Shown: one piece after another, positions 41,847-50,859 of the stretch
How the letters are laid out: each line of letters starts with the position of its first letter
How positions within the stretch are numbered: the first letter of the stretch is position 1
Notes under the pieces: model-generated
Told to the model about the DNA's origin: nothing
Databases searched by the model: none
Seen by the model: the letters and a program-made list of their open reading frames with translations, nothing else
Assembly (NCBI GenBank): GCA_025655575.1
Contig: JAHXIP010000013.1
Coordinates: forward strand, 1 to 64,000
DNA: 64,000 nt
Direction of reading: 5' to 3'
From: Candidatus Thiodiazotropha sp. (ex Monitilora ramsayi)
GTDB lineage: Bacteria > Pseudomonadota > Gammaproteobacteria > Chromatiales > Chromatiaceae
Made by a program: the position numbers and the translations under genes

Positions 41847-43715
41847 CTATCGGAACCGTCCACCCTGATATCGGCTCTCCAGGGTCTCCTGCATATCCTG
41901 GATTACTCGGAAAGCATCCTTGAGGTGACGGCGTTCAAGATCTGACAGTTCATCGGGCGCCAGATAGTTATCGGGCTGAATCCCTTTGCGGATCTGTTCC
42001 GCTTGGTGATTGATGCGCATGCTGGCAATAAATTCGAGGGCATCAACCAGATTTTCTCCCATCTCCCGGCTGAGGATGGATGTCTCAGCCGCAGCCAGCA
42101 GCCGCTCGGTAGTATTGACCGGCTTGAGTCCCTGGCTGAGCGCAAAAACCCTGGCGATGTCAGTAATGGGGACGATGCCCCGGTGTTTGATATCGAAGGT
42201 ATCGTCGTGTGCACCGTCGTGGATCAGAACAAATGTTCGGAAAAAACCGAGGGGTGGACGATGCTGTAGTGCATTGGCTGCCATGAAGGCAGTGAAGATT
42301 CCGTTCCCACGGGTCTTGTCGAGTATTTCCGACTGTAATTCGAGGAATAGCTCTTTGTCTCCATGTACTGGTCTGAGGTCGAAGAAGATGCTGGAGAGCA
42401 TCAGGGACATCGGGTCCGGTTTATTGATCCAGGTATTGAAATATTTACGCCAGGCGCTCAGTGTCTGACGCCATTTTATGTTGGATGCCATGGCATCGCC
42501 CGGGCAGTAGACAAAGTTACAGGCATTCAGTCCATCGGTAACTTTCTTTGCCAGCACATCGAAATACGCCGCATGCTCCGGTTTCATCTGATCAGAGATG
42601 AGCAGGGCATTGTCCTGATCTGAGTGAGAGGTCTGTTCTCCACGGGCCTGGGAGCCGCCACACATCCAGACATAGGGGACGGGGGCGGGTCCGAGCTCGG
42701 CTTCTGCCATTTCGATCAGGCGTACTGTCAATGAGTCGGTGATACTGGAGATCGCTTCACCGATATGCAGCGCTGTGGCACTGGAGTTGGCCAATTGGAA
42801 TTGCAGTTCCGGCAGACGTGCACTGACCTTGGCAAGATCCTGCAGGGTTTCGGCTTTTCGTACATCGGTGGCAAGAAAAGCGGAGTTGGTGGTCTGGTGT
42901 CTGGCCAGATCGGTTGCGGAGAGCATGCCAACGACCTGATCATTTCGCATAACCGGCAAGTGATGCACATGCAGCCGTGTCATGGTCATCAATGCCTGTA
43001 TTGCCAGGGTGTTTTCCTGCACGGTTTCCAAATCAGTGGTCATGATGGCACTGACAGGCTCATCAGGAGAGAGACCGGCAGCGACGCAACGTTTGCGCAG
43101 ATCACGATCAGTGATCATGCCCGCGAGCCGATCACCGCTCATGAGCATGACTGACGAGACATTCTTTTCACTCATCAGTTGTGCGGCTTGTCGTATCGTG
43201 CTGTTGGTATCGATGGTGATCGGCGCCTTCTTGAGCAGATGAGAAACTTCCACCGTCATCTGAGCGAGGCTGCTGTTTTCTCCATTGTCCTGCAGGGTGC
43301 GTACGGCTTGTTTCAGACGGTCTCTAATGGATTCGCTGAAATGGCGATCGAAGGCGGGTTCGCTCTGGCGCAGGACCTTGAGGTGGCTGCAGGGGAGCTG
43401 ATAGAGCAACGTGTCCTCAGTTGAGACGCCGCGGATGGCTCTGCCAAAGTCAATTAACTGGCAATCGGTGGTGTAGACGCCACCCTCGCCCAGTTTTTCC
43501 ACCAGTTTATCTTCTTCATCCAGCAGTTCGACCGCACCACTTCTGAGAATATAGATATAACTCTGATCAGACTCAGGCGGGGGGAAATCGCTACCTCTGC
43601 GCAGATATCGAATATCCAGTATTTTCGGTAGTTGATTGAGTTGCTCTTCCGGCAGTACATCGAAGGGTGGACGCTGTGCCAGAAAGTCGCGTATCTCGAC
43701 CAGTTCGATTTCCAT
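41847..43715 (-). CDS. Cyclic-nucleotide-binding/CBS/DUF294 nucleotidyltransferase-like signalling protein
   Basis: About 622 residues. A cNMP-binding domain (residues about 10-125), then two CBS domains (about 155-270, containing SVMLMSGDRLAGMITDRDLR and VVGMLSATDLARHQ), then a nucleotidyltransferase-like DUF294 domain with GGSQARGEQTSHSDQDNALL (the G-S-x-A/R-G...D-x-D motif, about residues 365-385) and a helical DUF294_C part to the end. In this family it is thought to sense nucleotides and modify or regulate a partner; no substrate is established. The ATG at 43715 starts at MEIELVEI; an in-frame TTG at 43748 is an alternative. Co-transcribed with the exonuclease. Confidence 0.88.
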   Translation of the reverse strand: MEIELVEIRDFLAQRPPFDVLPEEQLNQLPKILDIRYLRRGSDFPPPESDQSYIYILRSGAVELLDEEDKLVEKLGEGGVYTTDCQLIDFGRAIRGVSTEDTLLYQLPCSHLKVLRQSEPAFDRHFSESIRDRLKQAVRTLQDNGENSSLAQMTVEVSHLLKKAPITIDTNSTIRQAAQLMSEKNVSSVMLMSGDRLAGMITDRDLRKRCVAAGLSPDEPVSAIMTTDLETVQENTLAIQALMTMTRLHVHHLPVMRNDQVVGMLSATDLARHQTTNSAFLATDVRKAETLQDLAKVSARLPELQFQLANSSATALHIGEAISSITDSLTVRLIEMAEAELGPAPVPYVWMCGGSQARGEQTSHSDQDNALLISDQMKPEHAAYFDVLAKKVTDGLNACNFVYCPGDAMASNIKWRQTLSAWRKYFNTWINKPDPMSLMLSSIFFDLRPVHGDKELFLELQSEILDKTRGNGIFTAFMAANALQHRPPLGFFRTFVLIHDGAHDDTFDIKHRGIVPITDIARVFALSQGLKPVNTTERLLAAAETSILSREMGENLVDALEFIASMRINHQAEQIRKGIQPDNYLAPDELSDLERRHLKDAFRVIQDMQETLESRYQGGRFR

Positions 43716-43866
43716 AGACTCGCTCGAATGAAACCGTTTGGTAGGCAAAGGGACCTAGTGAAGGTCCTAGTGTGAGTAACTTAACAAAAATCTCAACGAA
43801 TTGGTCAGAAGTCTGAAAAAATATTTCATCCAATGCGTGGAGGTTCTTTTTTGTGTCTGTGCAGGG

Positions 43867-43890
43867 AAAAAGGCCCCGCCGAAGCGGGGC
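43867..43890 (-). terminator. Rho-independent terminator of the symporter operon
   Basis: GCCCCGC (43890-43884 on the minus strand) pairs with GCGGGGC (43879-43873) around TTCG, followed by CTTTTT. It lies about 27 bases beyond the symporter stop codon and separates the symporter operon from the signalling protein gene. Confidence 0.88.
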
Positions 43891-43916
43891 ACAATTTACT
43901 GCTTTATAGTTGATTA

Positions 43917-45701
43917 TTAATGGTCGGTAGCAGCACCGGCACCCTTGGGTACACGAATGTCTTCCACCAGATGCTGGATATGATCCGGTGGCGGAGCAGT
44001 CATCTTCGAAACAGTGATGGCTACTGCGAAGTTGACCATAGCGCCGATTGCACCGAAGGCATTCGGAGAAATACCGAAGAACCAGTTCGGGCCCATGTCT
44101 CCCAGGAAGGAGGTGCCGGGAACGAACATGATGCCTTTGTGTTGGAACACATAAAGCATGGTCACACCGATACCGGAGATCATGCCCCAGATAGCGCCTG
44201 CACGGTTCACCTTCTTGTTGAAGATACCCATCATCAACACAGGGAAGATGGAAGCCGCAGCCAGACCGAAGGCGATAGCCACGGTGCCGGCGGCGAAATC
44301 CGGTGGATGCAGACCGAAGTAGCCAGCGACACCGATGGCACCCGCCATGGCGAAACGACCTGCCATCAGCTCATTCTTCTCCGAAATGTCAGGCATGAAA
44401 ACACCCTTCAGGAGGTCATGAGAGATGGAGGAAGAGATGGCTAGCAACAGACCCGCCGCGGTTGAGAGCGCAGCAGCCAGACCACCGGCGACCACCAGGG
44501 CGATAACCCAGTTAGGCAGGTTGGCGATTTCCGGGTTGGCCAGTACCATGATGTCACGGTCAACCTTGGTCATCTCATTGCCTTTCCAGCCCCAGGCTTC
44601 AGCCTTGGCAGCGAACTCGGCATTCTTCTCGTTGTAGTACTGAATGCGTCCGTCGCCGTTCTTATCCTCGTACTTCAGCAGACCGGTCTGTTCCCAGTTC
44701 TTGAACCACTGGGGACGGTCGGCATAAGCCAGGTTGCCTTCAGTTGTACCAACTTCACCCACCTGAATGGTGTTCATCAGGTTCAGGCGAGCCATGGAAC
44801 CCACTGCAGGGGCGGTGGTGTAGAGGATCGCGATGAAGACCAATGCCCAACCGGCTGAGGAGCGAGCGTCCTTAACCTTGGGTACCGTGAAGAAACGGAT
44901 AATGACATGTGGCAGACCCGCAGTACCGATCATCAGCGAGAGGGTGTAGACAAACATATTCAGTTTGCTGCCCATGACTTGCGTCGAGTACTCCTTGAAG
45001 CCCAGCTCCGTGACTACCTGGTCCAGCCTATCCATCATAAAGGTGCCGGACCCATCTGCCATGGTACTGCCGAGACCCAGTTGTGGCACAGGGTTGCCGG
45101 TCAGGTTCATGGAGATGAAGATGGCAGGTACGGTGTAGGCGAAGATCAGTACGCAGTACTGTGCGATCTGGGTGTAGGTGATACCTTTCATGCCACCCAT
45201 AACCGCATAGATGAATACGATGCCCATGCCGATGAACAGGCCTGTATCATAGTCGATTTGCAGGAAGCGGGAGAAGGCTACGCCGATACCCTTCATCTGA
45301 CCGATTACGTAGGTTACGGAGGCCAGAATCAGACAGATAACTGCCACGATTCGAGCGGTACGTGAGTAGTAACGATCGCCGATGAACTCCGGTACGGTGA
45401 ACTTGCCGAACTTACGCAGGTAAGGAGCAAGCAGCAGCGCCAGCAGCACGTAACCACCGGTCCAGCCCATCAGGAATACGGAAGCACCGTAGCCGTTGAA
45501 GGCGATTAACCCAGCCATGGAGATAAAAGAAGCCGCAGACATCCAGTCAGCGGCGGTGGCCATACCGTTGGCGACAGGGTGTATACCCCGGCCGGCAGCA
45601 TAGAACTCACCGGTTGTTCCGGCACGTGCCCAGAAGGCAATGCCGATGTAGAGGGCAAATGTGAAGCCCACTACGATATATGTCAGTGTTTGCAGATCCA
45701 T
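43917..45701 (-). CDS. Sodium:solute symporter large subunit, ActP-like (VC_2705 type)
   Basis: A 594-residue inner-membrane transporter of the SSS family with about 13 helices; family markers are GMATAADWMSAASFISMAGLIAFNG (about residues 45-69), VTYVIGQMKGIGVAFSRF and AAALSTAAGLLLAISSSISHDLLKG. Together with a DUF4212 small subunit it fits the VC_2705 type rather than classic ActP. Residues about 340-360 carry an insertion with DKNGDGRIQYYN, an EF-hand-like calcium-binding loop on a non-membrane segment. Substrate is likely acetate or another short monocarboxylate because of the acs cluster. Seventeen bases separate it from the small subunit gene upstream; a strong terminator follows. Confidence 0.9.
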   Translation of the reverse strand: MDLQTLTYIVVGFTFALYIGIAFWARAGTTGEFYAAGRGIHPVANGMATAADWMSAASFISMAGLIAFNGYGASVFLMGWTGGYVLLALLLAPYLRKFGKFTVPEFIGDRYYSRTARIVAVICLILASVTYVIGQMKGIGVAFSRFLQIDYDTGLFIGMGIVFIYAVMGGMKGITYTQIAQYCVLIFAYTVPAIFISMNLTGNPVPQLGLGSTMADGSGTFMMDRLDQVVTELGFKEYSTQVMGSKLNMFVYTLSLMIGTAGLPHVIIRFFTVPKVKDARSSAGWALVFIAILYTTAPAVGSMARLNLMNTIQVGEVGTTEGNLAYADRPQWFKNWEQTGLLKYEDKNGDGRIQYYNEKNAEFAAKAEAWGWKGNEMTKVDRDIMVLANPEIANLPNWVIALVVAGGLAAALSTAAGLLLAISSSISHDLLKGVFMPDISEKNELMAGRFAMAGAIGVAGYFGLHPPDFAAGTVAIAFGLAAASIFPVLMMGIFNKKVNRAGAIWGMISGIGVTMLYVFQHKGIMFVPGTSFLGDMGPNWFFGISPNAFGAIGAMVNFAVAITVSKMTAPPPDHIQHLVEDIRVPKGAGAATDH

Positions 45702-45717
45702 GAATCAGTTTCCCCCG

Positions 45718-45972
45718 TTAATCCTCATGGACGTCAAATTCGACATCCAGAGCGTTCATGCGTTTTGCGTAGACGTAGATCAGCACCAGGAAGGTATAGA
45801 TTGAGCCGTTCTGAGCAAACCAGAACCCAAGACCAAGACCACCAATCTTAATGGTGTTCAGTGGCTCTACCAGGATGATGCCGAAAAGAAACGAGCAGAC
45901 AAACCAAATCACCAGCAAGATACTTACTAGGCGAATATTGGCTTTCCAGTACTGTTCAGCAGTTTTGTTCAT
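45718..45972 (-). CDS. DUF4212 sodium:solute symporter small subunit
   Basis: An 84-residue protein with two membrane helices (about residues 17-34 and 47-68). The start NKTAEQYWKANIRL and the FWFAQNGSIYTFLVLIYVYAKRMNALD segment are typical of DUF4212 small subunits, which are always found beside VC_2705-type symporters. First gene of the two-gene operon; its promoter lies in the 45973-46420 region. Confidence 0.92.
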   Translation of the reverse strand: MNKTAEQYWKANIRLVSILLVIWFVCSFLFGIILVEPLNTIKIGGLGLGFWFAQNGSIYTFLVLIYVYAKRMNALDVEFDVHED

Positions 45973-46420
45973 ATCATGATCACTCCGCCGTATTGAAAAG
46001 TTGTTGATGCTTTTGCGCCTGCCACCATCGGCGACATCCTGTCTTTATAGAATTAATGATGTGATGGTATCTGTCCTTGAACGTGCCGGCACGGTCATGT
46101 GTTTCCGCACAGAACGGTTACACATTACGCAAGTTTGAGTCACGAATTGCGATAATGTCAAATAAAACAATAGGTTATACCGTAGTTTTCTATGTTGCGA
46201 TGCGGCATAAATGTTTCGTTGCGTAACACTATTCATGATGGGTTGTTACCTTCCGGATCGTGCTTCGTTTCTATTGGTAAAAAATAAAAAATTTTGGGAT
46301 GCACAAAATTTGTGCCTCCATGAGCGACACTGCATCTTTTTTTAGCCATCTTGCGTATCAGATAGTGAAGCCGCACCAAATTTGGTGTCTTTGGGGTGTG
46401 TGCAATATCGAGGTGGTTCT
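45973..46420. promoter_or_regulatory. Divergent control region with two similar palindromes
   Basis: A 448-base region between the symporter operon (minus) and the DUF3179 gene (plus). It is AT-rich and holds two related perfect palindromes: GCACAAAATTTGTGC at 46301-46315 and CACCAAATTTGGTG at 46374-46387 (in GCACCAAATTTGGTGT). Their centres are about 72 bases apart. GCAC-N7-GTGC is also the spacing of NtrC-type sites. They sit nearer the DUF3179 gene, whose ribosome site GAGGTGG is at 46410-46416. No clear -35/-10 or sigma-54 promoter was recognised. Confidence 0.6.
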
Positions 46421-47362
46421 ATGCAAGGGTTGCGAGGATTATTGGTTGTAATAAATCTATTGCTGCTGAATGTCGCTTTGAGCGCGGCATCAGCGGCCTC
46501 TCTCAATGGCTTCGATCTCAGGGATGCCCTGATACCTTCCCAGGAGATCTTTCATGGCGGGCCTGGAAAGGATGGTATTCCTGCGATTGATGAACCCAGA
46601 TTTGAGCGAGTGAACGAGGCCAATTGGCTGAATGACGATGACAGAGTCATGGGTCTCAGCTTGTCGGGCACCCACAAGGCATACCCTCTACGGATTCTCA
46701 ACTGGCACGAGATCGTCAACGACCAAATTGGGGACCGGCCTGTAGTTGTCTCCTACTGCCCCCTCTGCGGTAGCGGCTTGGTCATGTCAGCCAGGGCAGA
46801 CGGCATGGACCTGAAGTTCGGTGTTTCGGGACTCCTCTACAAGAGCGATATGCTGCTCTATGACAGAAAGACCGAGTCGCTGTGGTCGCAAATGATGAAG
46901 CAGGCGATATCGGGTGATCTACAAGGGACAAAACTCTCACTGCTGACTTCGCAAAACACCACCTGGAAGGATTGGCGGACAGCGCATCCGGATACGGTTG
47001 TACTCTCAAAGGAGACGGGATATGCCAGAAACTACTCGCGTAATCCCTACGCAGGATATGAAGATCAGCGTGATCTCTACTTTCCGGTTTCTGGGATAGA
47101 TCCTCGCTACCACCCCAAACAGGCCACTCTTGGTATCGAACTGAATGGAAAGCACAAAGCCTACCCTCATGTGGAATTGGACAGAGCGGGTGGGCAAGTG
47201 GAGGAAGCCTTTGCAGGGCAGGATCTGATCATACGCTACGATCGCACCAATCAATCGGCCTGGATTGAGACCCCTCTGGGTGAGAGACTGCCAACGATAG
47301 AGAGTTTTTGGTTTGCCTGGATGGCTTTTCATCCGGAGTCTGAGGTATTTGAGGCCAATTGA
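46421..47362 (+). CDS. DUF3179 domain-containing secreted protein
   Basis: About 313 residues with a signal peptide (residues 1-28). The DUF3179 pattern is clear: GKDGIPAIDEPRF, HKAYPLRILNWHEIVND, VVSYCPLCGSGLVM (CxxC near residue 113-116), LLYKSDMLLYDRKTESLW, and a C-terminal repeat GKHKAYPHVEL. The CPLC pair suggests metal or disulfide chemistry, but the family has no proven activity. The ATG at 46421 follows GAGGTGG. It is followed 60 bases later by a TerB-like gene in the same direction. Confidence 0.9.
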   Translation: MQGLRGLLVVINLLLLNVALSAASAASLNGFDLRDALIPSQEIFHGGPGKDGIPAIDEPRFERVNEANWLNDDDRVMGLSLSGTHKAYPLRILNWHEIVNDQIGDRPVVVSYCPLCGSGLVMSARADGMDLKFGVSGLLYKSDMLLYDRKTESLWSQMMKQAISGDLQGTKLSLLTSQNTTWKDWRTAHPDTVVLSKETGYARNYSRNPYAGYEDQRDLYFPVSGIDPRYHPKQATLGIELNGKHKAYPHVELDRAGGQVEEAFAGQDLIIRYDRTNQSAWIETPLGERLPTIESFWFAWMAFHPESEVFEAN

Positions 47363-47421
47363 GCTGCTTTGGCAGATCGATACGGGATGACTCCATCCCG
47401 TATTCATGAAAATATAAACGA

Positions 47422-47886
47422 ATGATCAAATCCATACAGCGCTTCTTCGATACTTATCTCGTACCAGAAAACGATTACCAGTCGCAAAATCATGAAGAAC
47501 GTATCAGGCTTGCTGTAGCTGCACTGCTGCTGGAGATTGCGGAATCGGACTTTTCCCGTTCTTCAGATGAGCAGCAAGAGATCGTCAATATAGTCCGGAA
47601 CGACTTCAATTTGACTGATGCTCAGGCAGAGGCCCTCTTTTCACTGGCCGAGAGGGAGCATGCGGAGTCCACGGACTATTTCCAGTTTACCCGTCTGATC
47701 AATCAACACTATACGGCCGACGAGAAGATAGGGTTGGTCGAGGCGCTTTGGCGTGTGGCGTTTGCCGACAAAGTGTTACACGATCATGAAGAGCACGTGA
47801 TCAGAAGGCTGTCAGACCTGATTCATGTCTCCCATAAGGATTTTATTGCAGCCAAACACAGAGTCATGCAGACCTGTCAGCCATGA
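47422..47886 (+). CDS. TerB-like (tellurite resistance B / DjlA N-terminal) protein
   Basis: A 154-residue all-helical cytoplasmic protein. The sequence RIRLAVAALLLEIAESDFSRSSDEQQEIVNIVRNDF, split over residues about 28-62, and the second half VEALWRVAFADKVLHDHEEHVIRRLSDLIHVSHKDFI are the two copies of the TerB helical motif with conserved acidic metal-binding residues. Function of free-standing TerB-like proteins is not known; tellurite resistance is not implied. It may be co-transcribed with the DUF3179 gene. Confidence 0.85.
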   Translation: MIKSIQRFFDTYLVPENDYQSQNHEERIRLAVAALLLEIAESDFSRSSDEQQEIVNIVRNDFNLTDAQAEALFSLAEREHAESTDYFQFTRLINQHYTADEKIGLVEALWRVAFADKVLHDHEEHVIRRLSDLIHVSHKDFIAAKHRVMQTCQP

Positions 47887-48048
47887 CAGGGTACACTGGC
47901 TTCAGGAAGGCAACGACTATTAGTCCAGGGATCCCCCCTATCGGGTTGGAAAGCGGTTGAGGAGTTCATTTCCCACGAATCGCAGCTTGTCGTGATATAT
48001 TTTTAAATACCATATAAATAAGTAGCGGATCGTCCTGGATGTAGCATT

Positions 48049-49440
48049 ATGTCTGAGCACAATAAACAGAGCACCCCTGGAGGCGTACCTAGCAAAGGTC
48101 GTCTACTGGTCGTCGATGACGACACCCGGCATGCGGAGAGCCTTGCCATGATGGTCAGTAGCTGGGGCTACGACGTGGAAACCGCACCAGACGGGGCAAA
48201 GGCAGCAGGCATTCTGGTGACACGTCCGATCGATATCGTGCTTCTCGATCTGCATATGCCCGTCGCGGATGGCCATAAAGTCATGGACTTTATCCGCAAA
48301 CGGAACCTGAAAAGCCGGGTGATCGCAATTTCCGGTGACCCCTCAATGGATGATGCCATCAAGTCACTGAAAAAGGGTGCGGATAATTTTATCCGTAAAC
48401 CGGTCGCGCCGGTTACACTCCTCAAAGCTATCGATGACAGCCTTAAACGACGTGCCAAGGATGTCGAAGCCGCTGATTTAAAACGACGCATAGATACAAA
48501 AAACAGTCTTCACCGACTGATGTTCGATGTGGCTCCCAACCTATTGTTTTTGTTGGATGTGAATGGACATTTTCGTATGGTGAACAATGTCTTTTCGAAG
48601 GTGACCGGCTATTCGAAGCAGGAATTGCTGGGTATGCACTGGAAATCGCTGGTGGAGAGCGATGAGGTCGAACGCATCGAGCATGTTTTTGAAGAACGCA
48701 GGACCACACCGGACCAGTTTCCCGAGGTTGATCTGCGCTTGAAATGCAAAGAGATGTCGGAACCTGACCTGGGACAAAAGCCGAGAACGGTGTTAGTGGC
48801 GCTGCAGTCCCGGCGACTCTACTCGTTGCAGGATGACAAAAAGGTATTTTTCGGGACCTACGGCGTTGCCCGGGATATCACCCACTACAATAAGCTGGAA
48901 GAACTCAATAAATATCAGGAATTTCATGACGATCTGACCGGTCTGCCAAACCGGGTACTGTTTGACGACTACCTCAATTTCGCCCTGACCCAAGCCAAAC
49001 ACAGCGAGACCGGTTTGTGTCTCCTCAATATCGTTCTGGATGACCTAAAACAGGTCAACGAGCGATATGGCCACGCAGCCGGTGACGTCTGTCTCAAAGC
49101 CCTGGCTACCCGTTTAAAAAGGCAGGTGCGCAAAGGTGATACCCTGGCCCGTATCGACGGCAGTGAATTCCTCCTGTTGTTGCCGAATATTCGAGAAGAG
49201 AAGTCGGTGATCCACCTATCTGAAAAGATCAGAATGGCACTGACCTATCCTGTGATCGTTGACGGGAAAAGTATCAGCTTGCAGATCACTGTCGGTACCT
49301 CACTGTTTCCCCGTGATGGCGAAAATACCGAGGGTCTGTTGCAGCATGCAAAGACCGACTTTAGCGCATTGGCTAAGACAAGAAAGAGACAACAGGCGAC
49401 CAGTTCAAACTGGATAAAACTGATCAAGTCGAATCCCTGA
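48049..49440 (+). CDS. Response regulator with PAS and degenerate GGDEF domain
   Basis: A 463-residue cytoplasmic signalling protein. Receiver domain (about residues 17-135) with phosphoacceptor Asp in IVLLDLHMP and Lys in IRKPVAP; PAS domain (about 150-285, LLFLLDVNGHFRMVNNVFSKVTGYSKQELLG); GGDEF-type domain (about 290-450, beginning FHDDLTGLPNRVLFDDYL). The active-site motif reads RIDGSEF where an active diguanylate cyclase has GGDEF, and no EAL domain follows, so it probably lacks cyclase activity and may bind GTP or c-di-GMP as a sensor. No kinase gene is directly beside it; the CbrA-like kinase at 50837 is the nearest. Confidence 0.88.
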   Translation: MSEHNKQSTPGGVPSKGRLLVVDDDTRHAESLAMMVSSWGYDVETAPDGAKAAGILVTRPIDIVLLDLHMPVADGHKVMDFIRKRNLKSRVIAISGDPSMDDAIKSLKKGADNFIRKPVAPVTLLKAIDDSLKRRAKDVEAADLKRRIDTKNSLHRLMFDVAPNLLFLLDVNGHFRMVNNVFSKVTGYSKQELLGMHWKSLVESDEVERIEHVFEERRTTPDQFPEVDLRLKCKEMSEPDLGQKPRTVLVALQSRRLYSLQDDKKVFFGTYGVARDITHYNKLEELNKYQEFHDDLTGLPNRVLFDDYLNFALTQAKHSETGLCLLNIVLDDLKQVNERYGHAAGDVCLKALATRLKRQVRKGDTLARIDGSEFLLLLPNIREEKSVIHLSEKIRMALTYPVIVDGKSISLQITVGTSLFPRDGENTEGLLQHAKTDFSALAKTRKRQQATSSNWIKLIKSNP

Positions 49441-49518
49441 CTGATAAAACAGACAGCTCAAAGCCACAGATAGCTAATTACACGCGTCGATAGTCTCTAT
49501 GAGTGGTGTTAAGGGTCA

Positions 49519-50859
49519 CTAACTCTTCTTGCCTTTTTTACCCCGCGGTATGCCGAACCGTTGCCGTCTTTCCCACAGTGCCTTACGGCTGATACCTAGC
49601 TGTTTGGCGAGTTCGGTTTCTGTCATACCATCCTGATGCTCAAGTACAAAATGGCGGAAATACTCTTCCAGCGAGAGGTTATCGCCAGCGTTTTCGTTGC
49701 TTTGTCGGTTAGTAGCTATCTGGTGGTCGATGGATAGCAGTTCAGGCGTAATGCTGTCTCCCTCACAGAGAATCACTGCCCGCTCGATAGTATTTGCCAG
49801 CTCTCTGACGTTACCCGGCCAGTGATAACGTCGAATTGCCTCCATCGCATTGCGACTGAGTTTGAGAGGTAAACGATTGAGCTGTCTTGACGATTTTTCC
49901 AAAAGGAACTGGGCCAGTGCCTTGATATCGGCACCACGCTCCCTAAGGGGAGGGAGGGTCATCTCAACCACGCGAAGACGAAAATAGAGATCACTACGGA
50001 ATGTCTGTTGTTGTACCAGCTTACGGATATCGCGGTGGGTGGCGGCAATGATGCGAATATCGGGCTGCAGACCCGGTCTGTCGCCACTGCCGCTATACTC
50101 ATCACCCTGTAAAACGCGCAGTAGCCTGGCCTGTGCCGGCATGGGTAGTTCACCAACCTCATCCATAAAAAGCGTGCCGCCGTGGGCTTGAGCCAGCAAT
50201 CCACCTTTTCGTGTATCACTCTCGCTGGCATGCCCGAAGAGCTCTGTTTCCACCTGATTTTCCGGTACGGCCGCACAATTGAAGACGATGAAGGGCGACT
50301 GACTGCGGTGACTTTTCTCATGCAGAGCACGTGCAACCAATTCCTTGCCGGAACCCGATTCACCCAAGATCAATACCGTGGCATCAGTGGGGGCAACCTT
50401 GTTGATTCGATTGAAGACCTCACACATGGCAGGACACTCTCCCACCATGCCTTTGACCGGATAACTCTTTTCAACTTCACTTTTCAGCACTTCCTGTTGG
50501 CGCTGACTGAGGTCTTGTTTAATGGTGCGCTCGACAAGCATTAGCAGTTCATCGTGATCGAAAGGTTTAGCGATATAGTCAATTGCACCCATCTTCATGG
50601 CATCAACGGCTGATCGGATACTTGCGTAACTGGTCATGATCAGCACGGGGACCGGAGCGGCCAGGTTGATGATGTCCGTACCGGGTAGTCCCGGCAGACG
50701 AACATCACTGATGATTAGATCAAAACTTTTTGGTGAGTGCTCAGCCTCTGCCTCTTCGATGGAGCCGGCCTCAGATACCTGATAGCCGTGGCGTTCCAGT
50801 AGTCGTTTGACCGCGCGACGAATCACGGTTTCGTCTTCAATAATTAATATTCGGCTCAT
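49519..50859 (-). CDS. NtrC-family response regulator lacking the GAFTGA loop (CbrB-like position)
   Basis: About 446 residues. Receiver domain (1-115) with LIIEDE acidic pair, Asp in LIISDVRLP and Lys in IAKPFDH; AAA+ domain with Walker A LGESGSGKELVARALH and Walker B GGTLFMDEVGELP; Fis-type helix-turn-helix at the end (TETELAKQLGISRKALWERRQRFG). Where sigma-54 activators have [10 protein letters not shown], this one reads GHASESDTRKGG, so the sigma-54 contact loop is lost or rebuilt. It may activate or repress at sigma-70 promoters, as NtrC of Rhodobacter and HupR do. It overlaps the upstream kinase gene by 23 bases, so they are coupled. The ATG at 50859 fits the MSRILIIEDE start. Confidence 0.9.
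   Translation of the reverse strand: MSRILIIEDETVIRRAVKRLLERHGYQVSEAGSIEEAEAEHSPKSFDLIISDVRLPGLPGTDIINLAAPVPVLIMTSYASIRSAVDAMKMGAIDYIAKPFDHDELLMLVERTIKQDLSQRQQEVLKSEVEKSYPVKGMVGECPAMCEVFNRINKVAPTDATVLILGESGSGKELVARALHEKSHRSQSPFIVFNCAAVPENQVETELFGHASESDTRKGGLLAQAHGGTLFMDEVGELPMPAQARLLRVLQGDEYSGSGDRPGLQPDIRIIAATHRDIRKLVQQQTFRSDLYFRLRVVEMTLPPLRERGADIKALAQFLLEKSSRQLNRLPLKLSRNAMEAIRRYHWPGNVRELANTIERAVILCEGDSITPELLSIDHQIATNRQSNENAGDNLSLEEYFRHFVLEHQDGMTETELAKQLGISRKALWERRQRFGIPRGKKGKKS

Noticed and set aside
46097..46114. CRP-like TGTG...CACA element upstream of the symporter operon
   Set aside because: Spacer is six bases where CRP sites need eight, so it does not fit.
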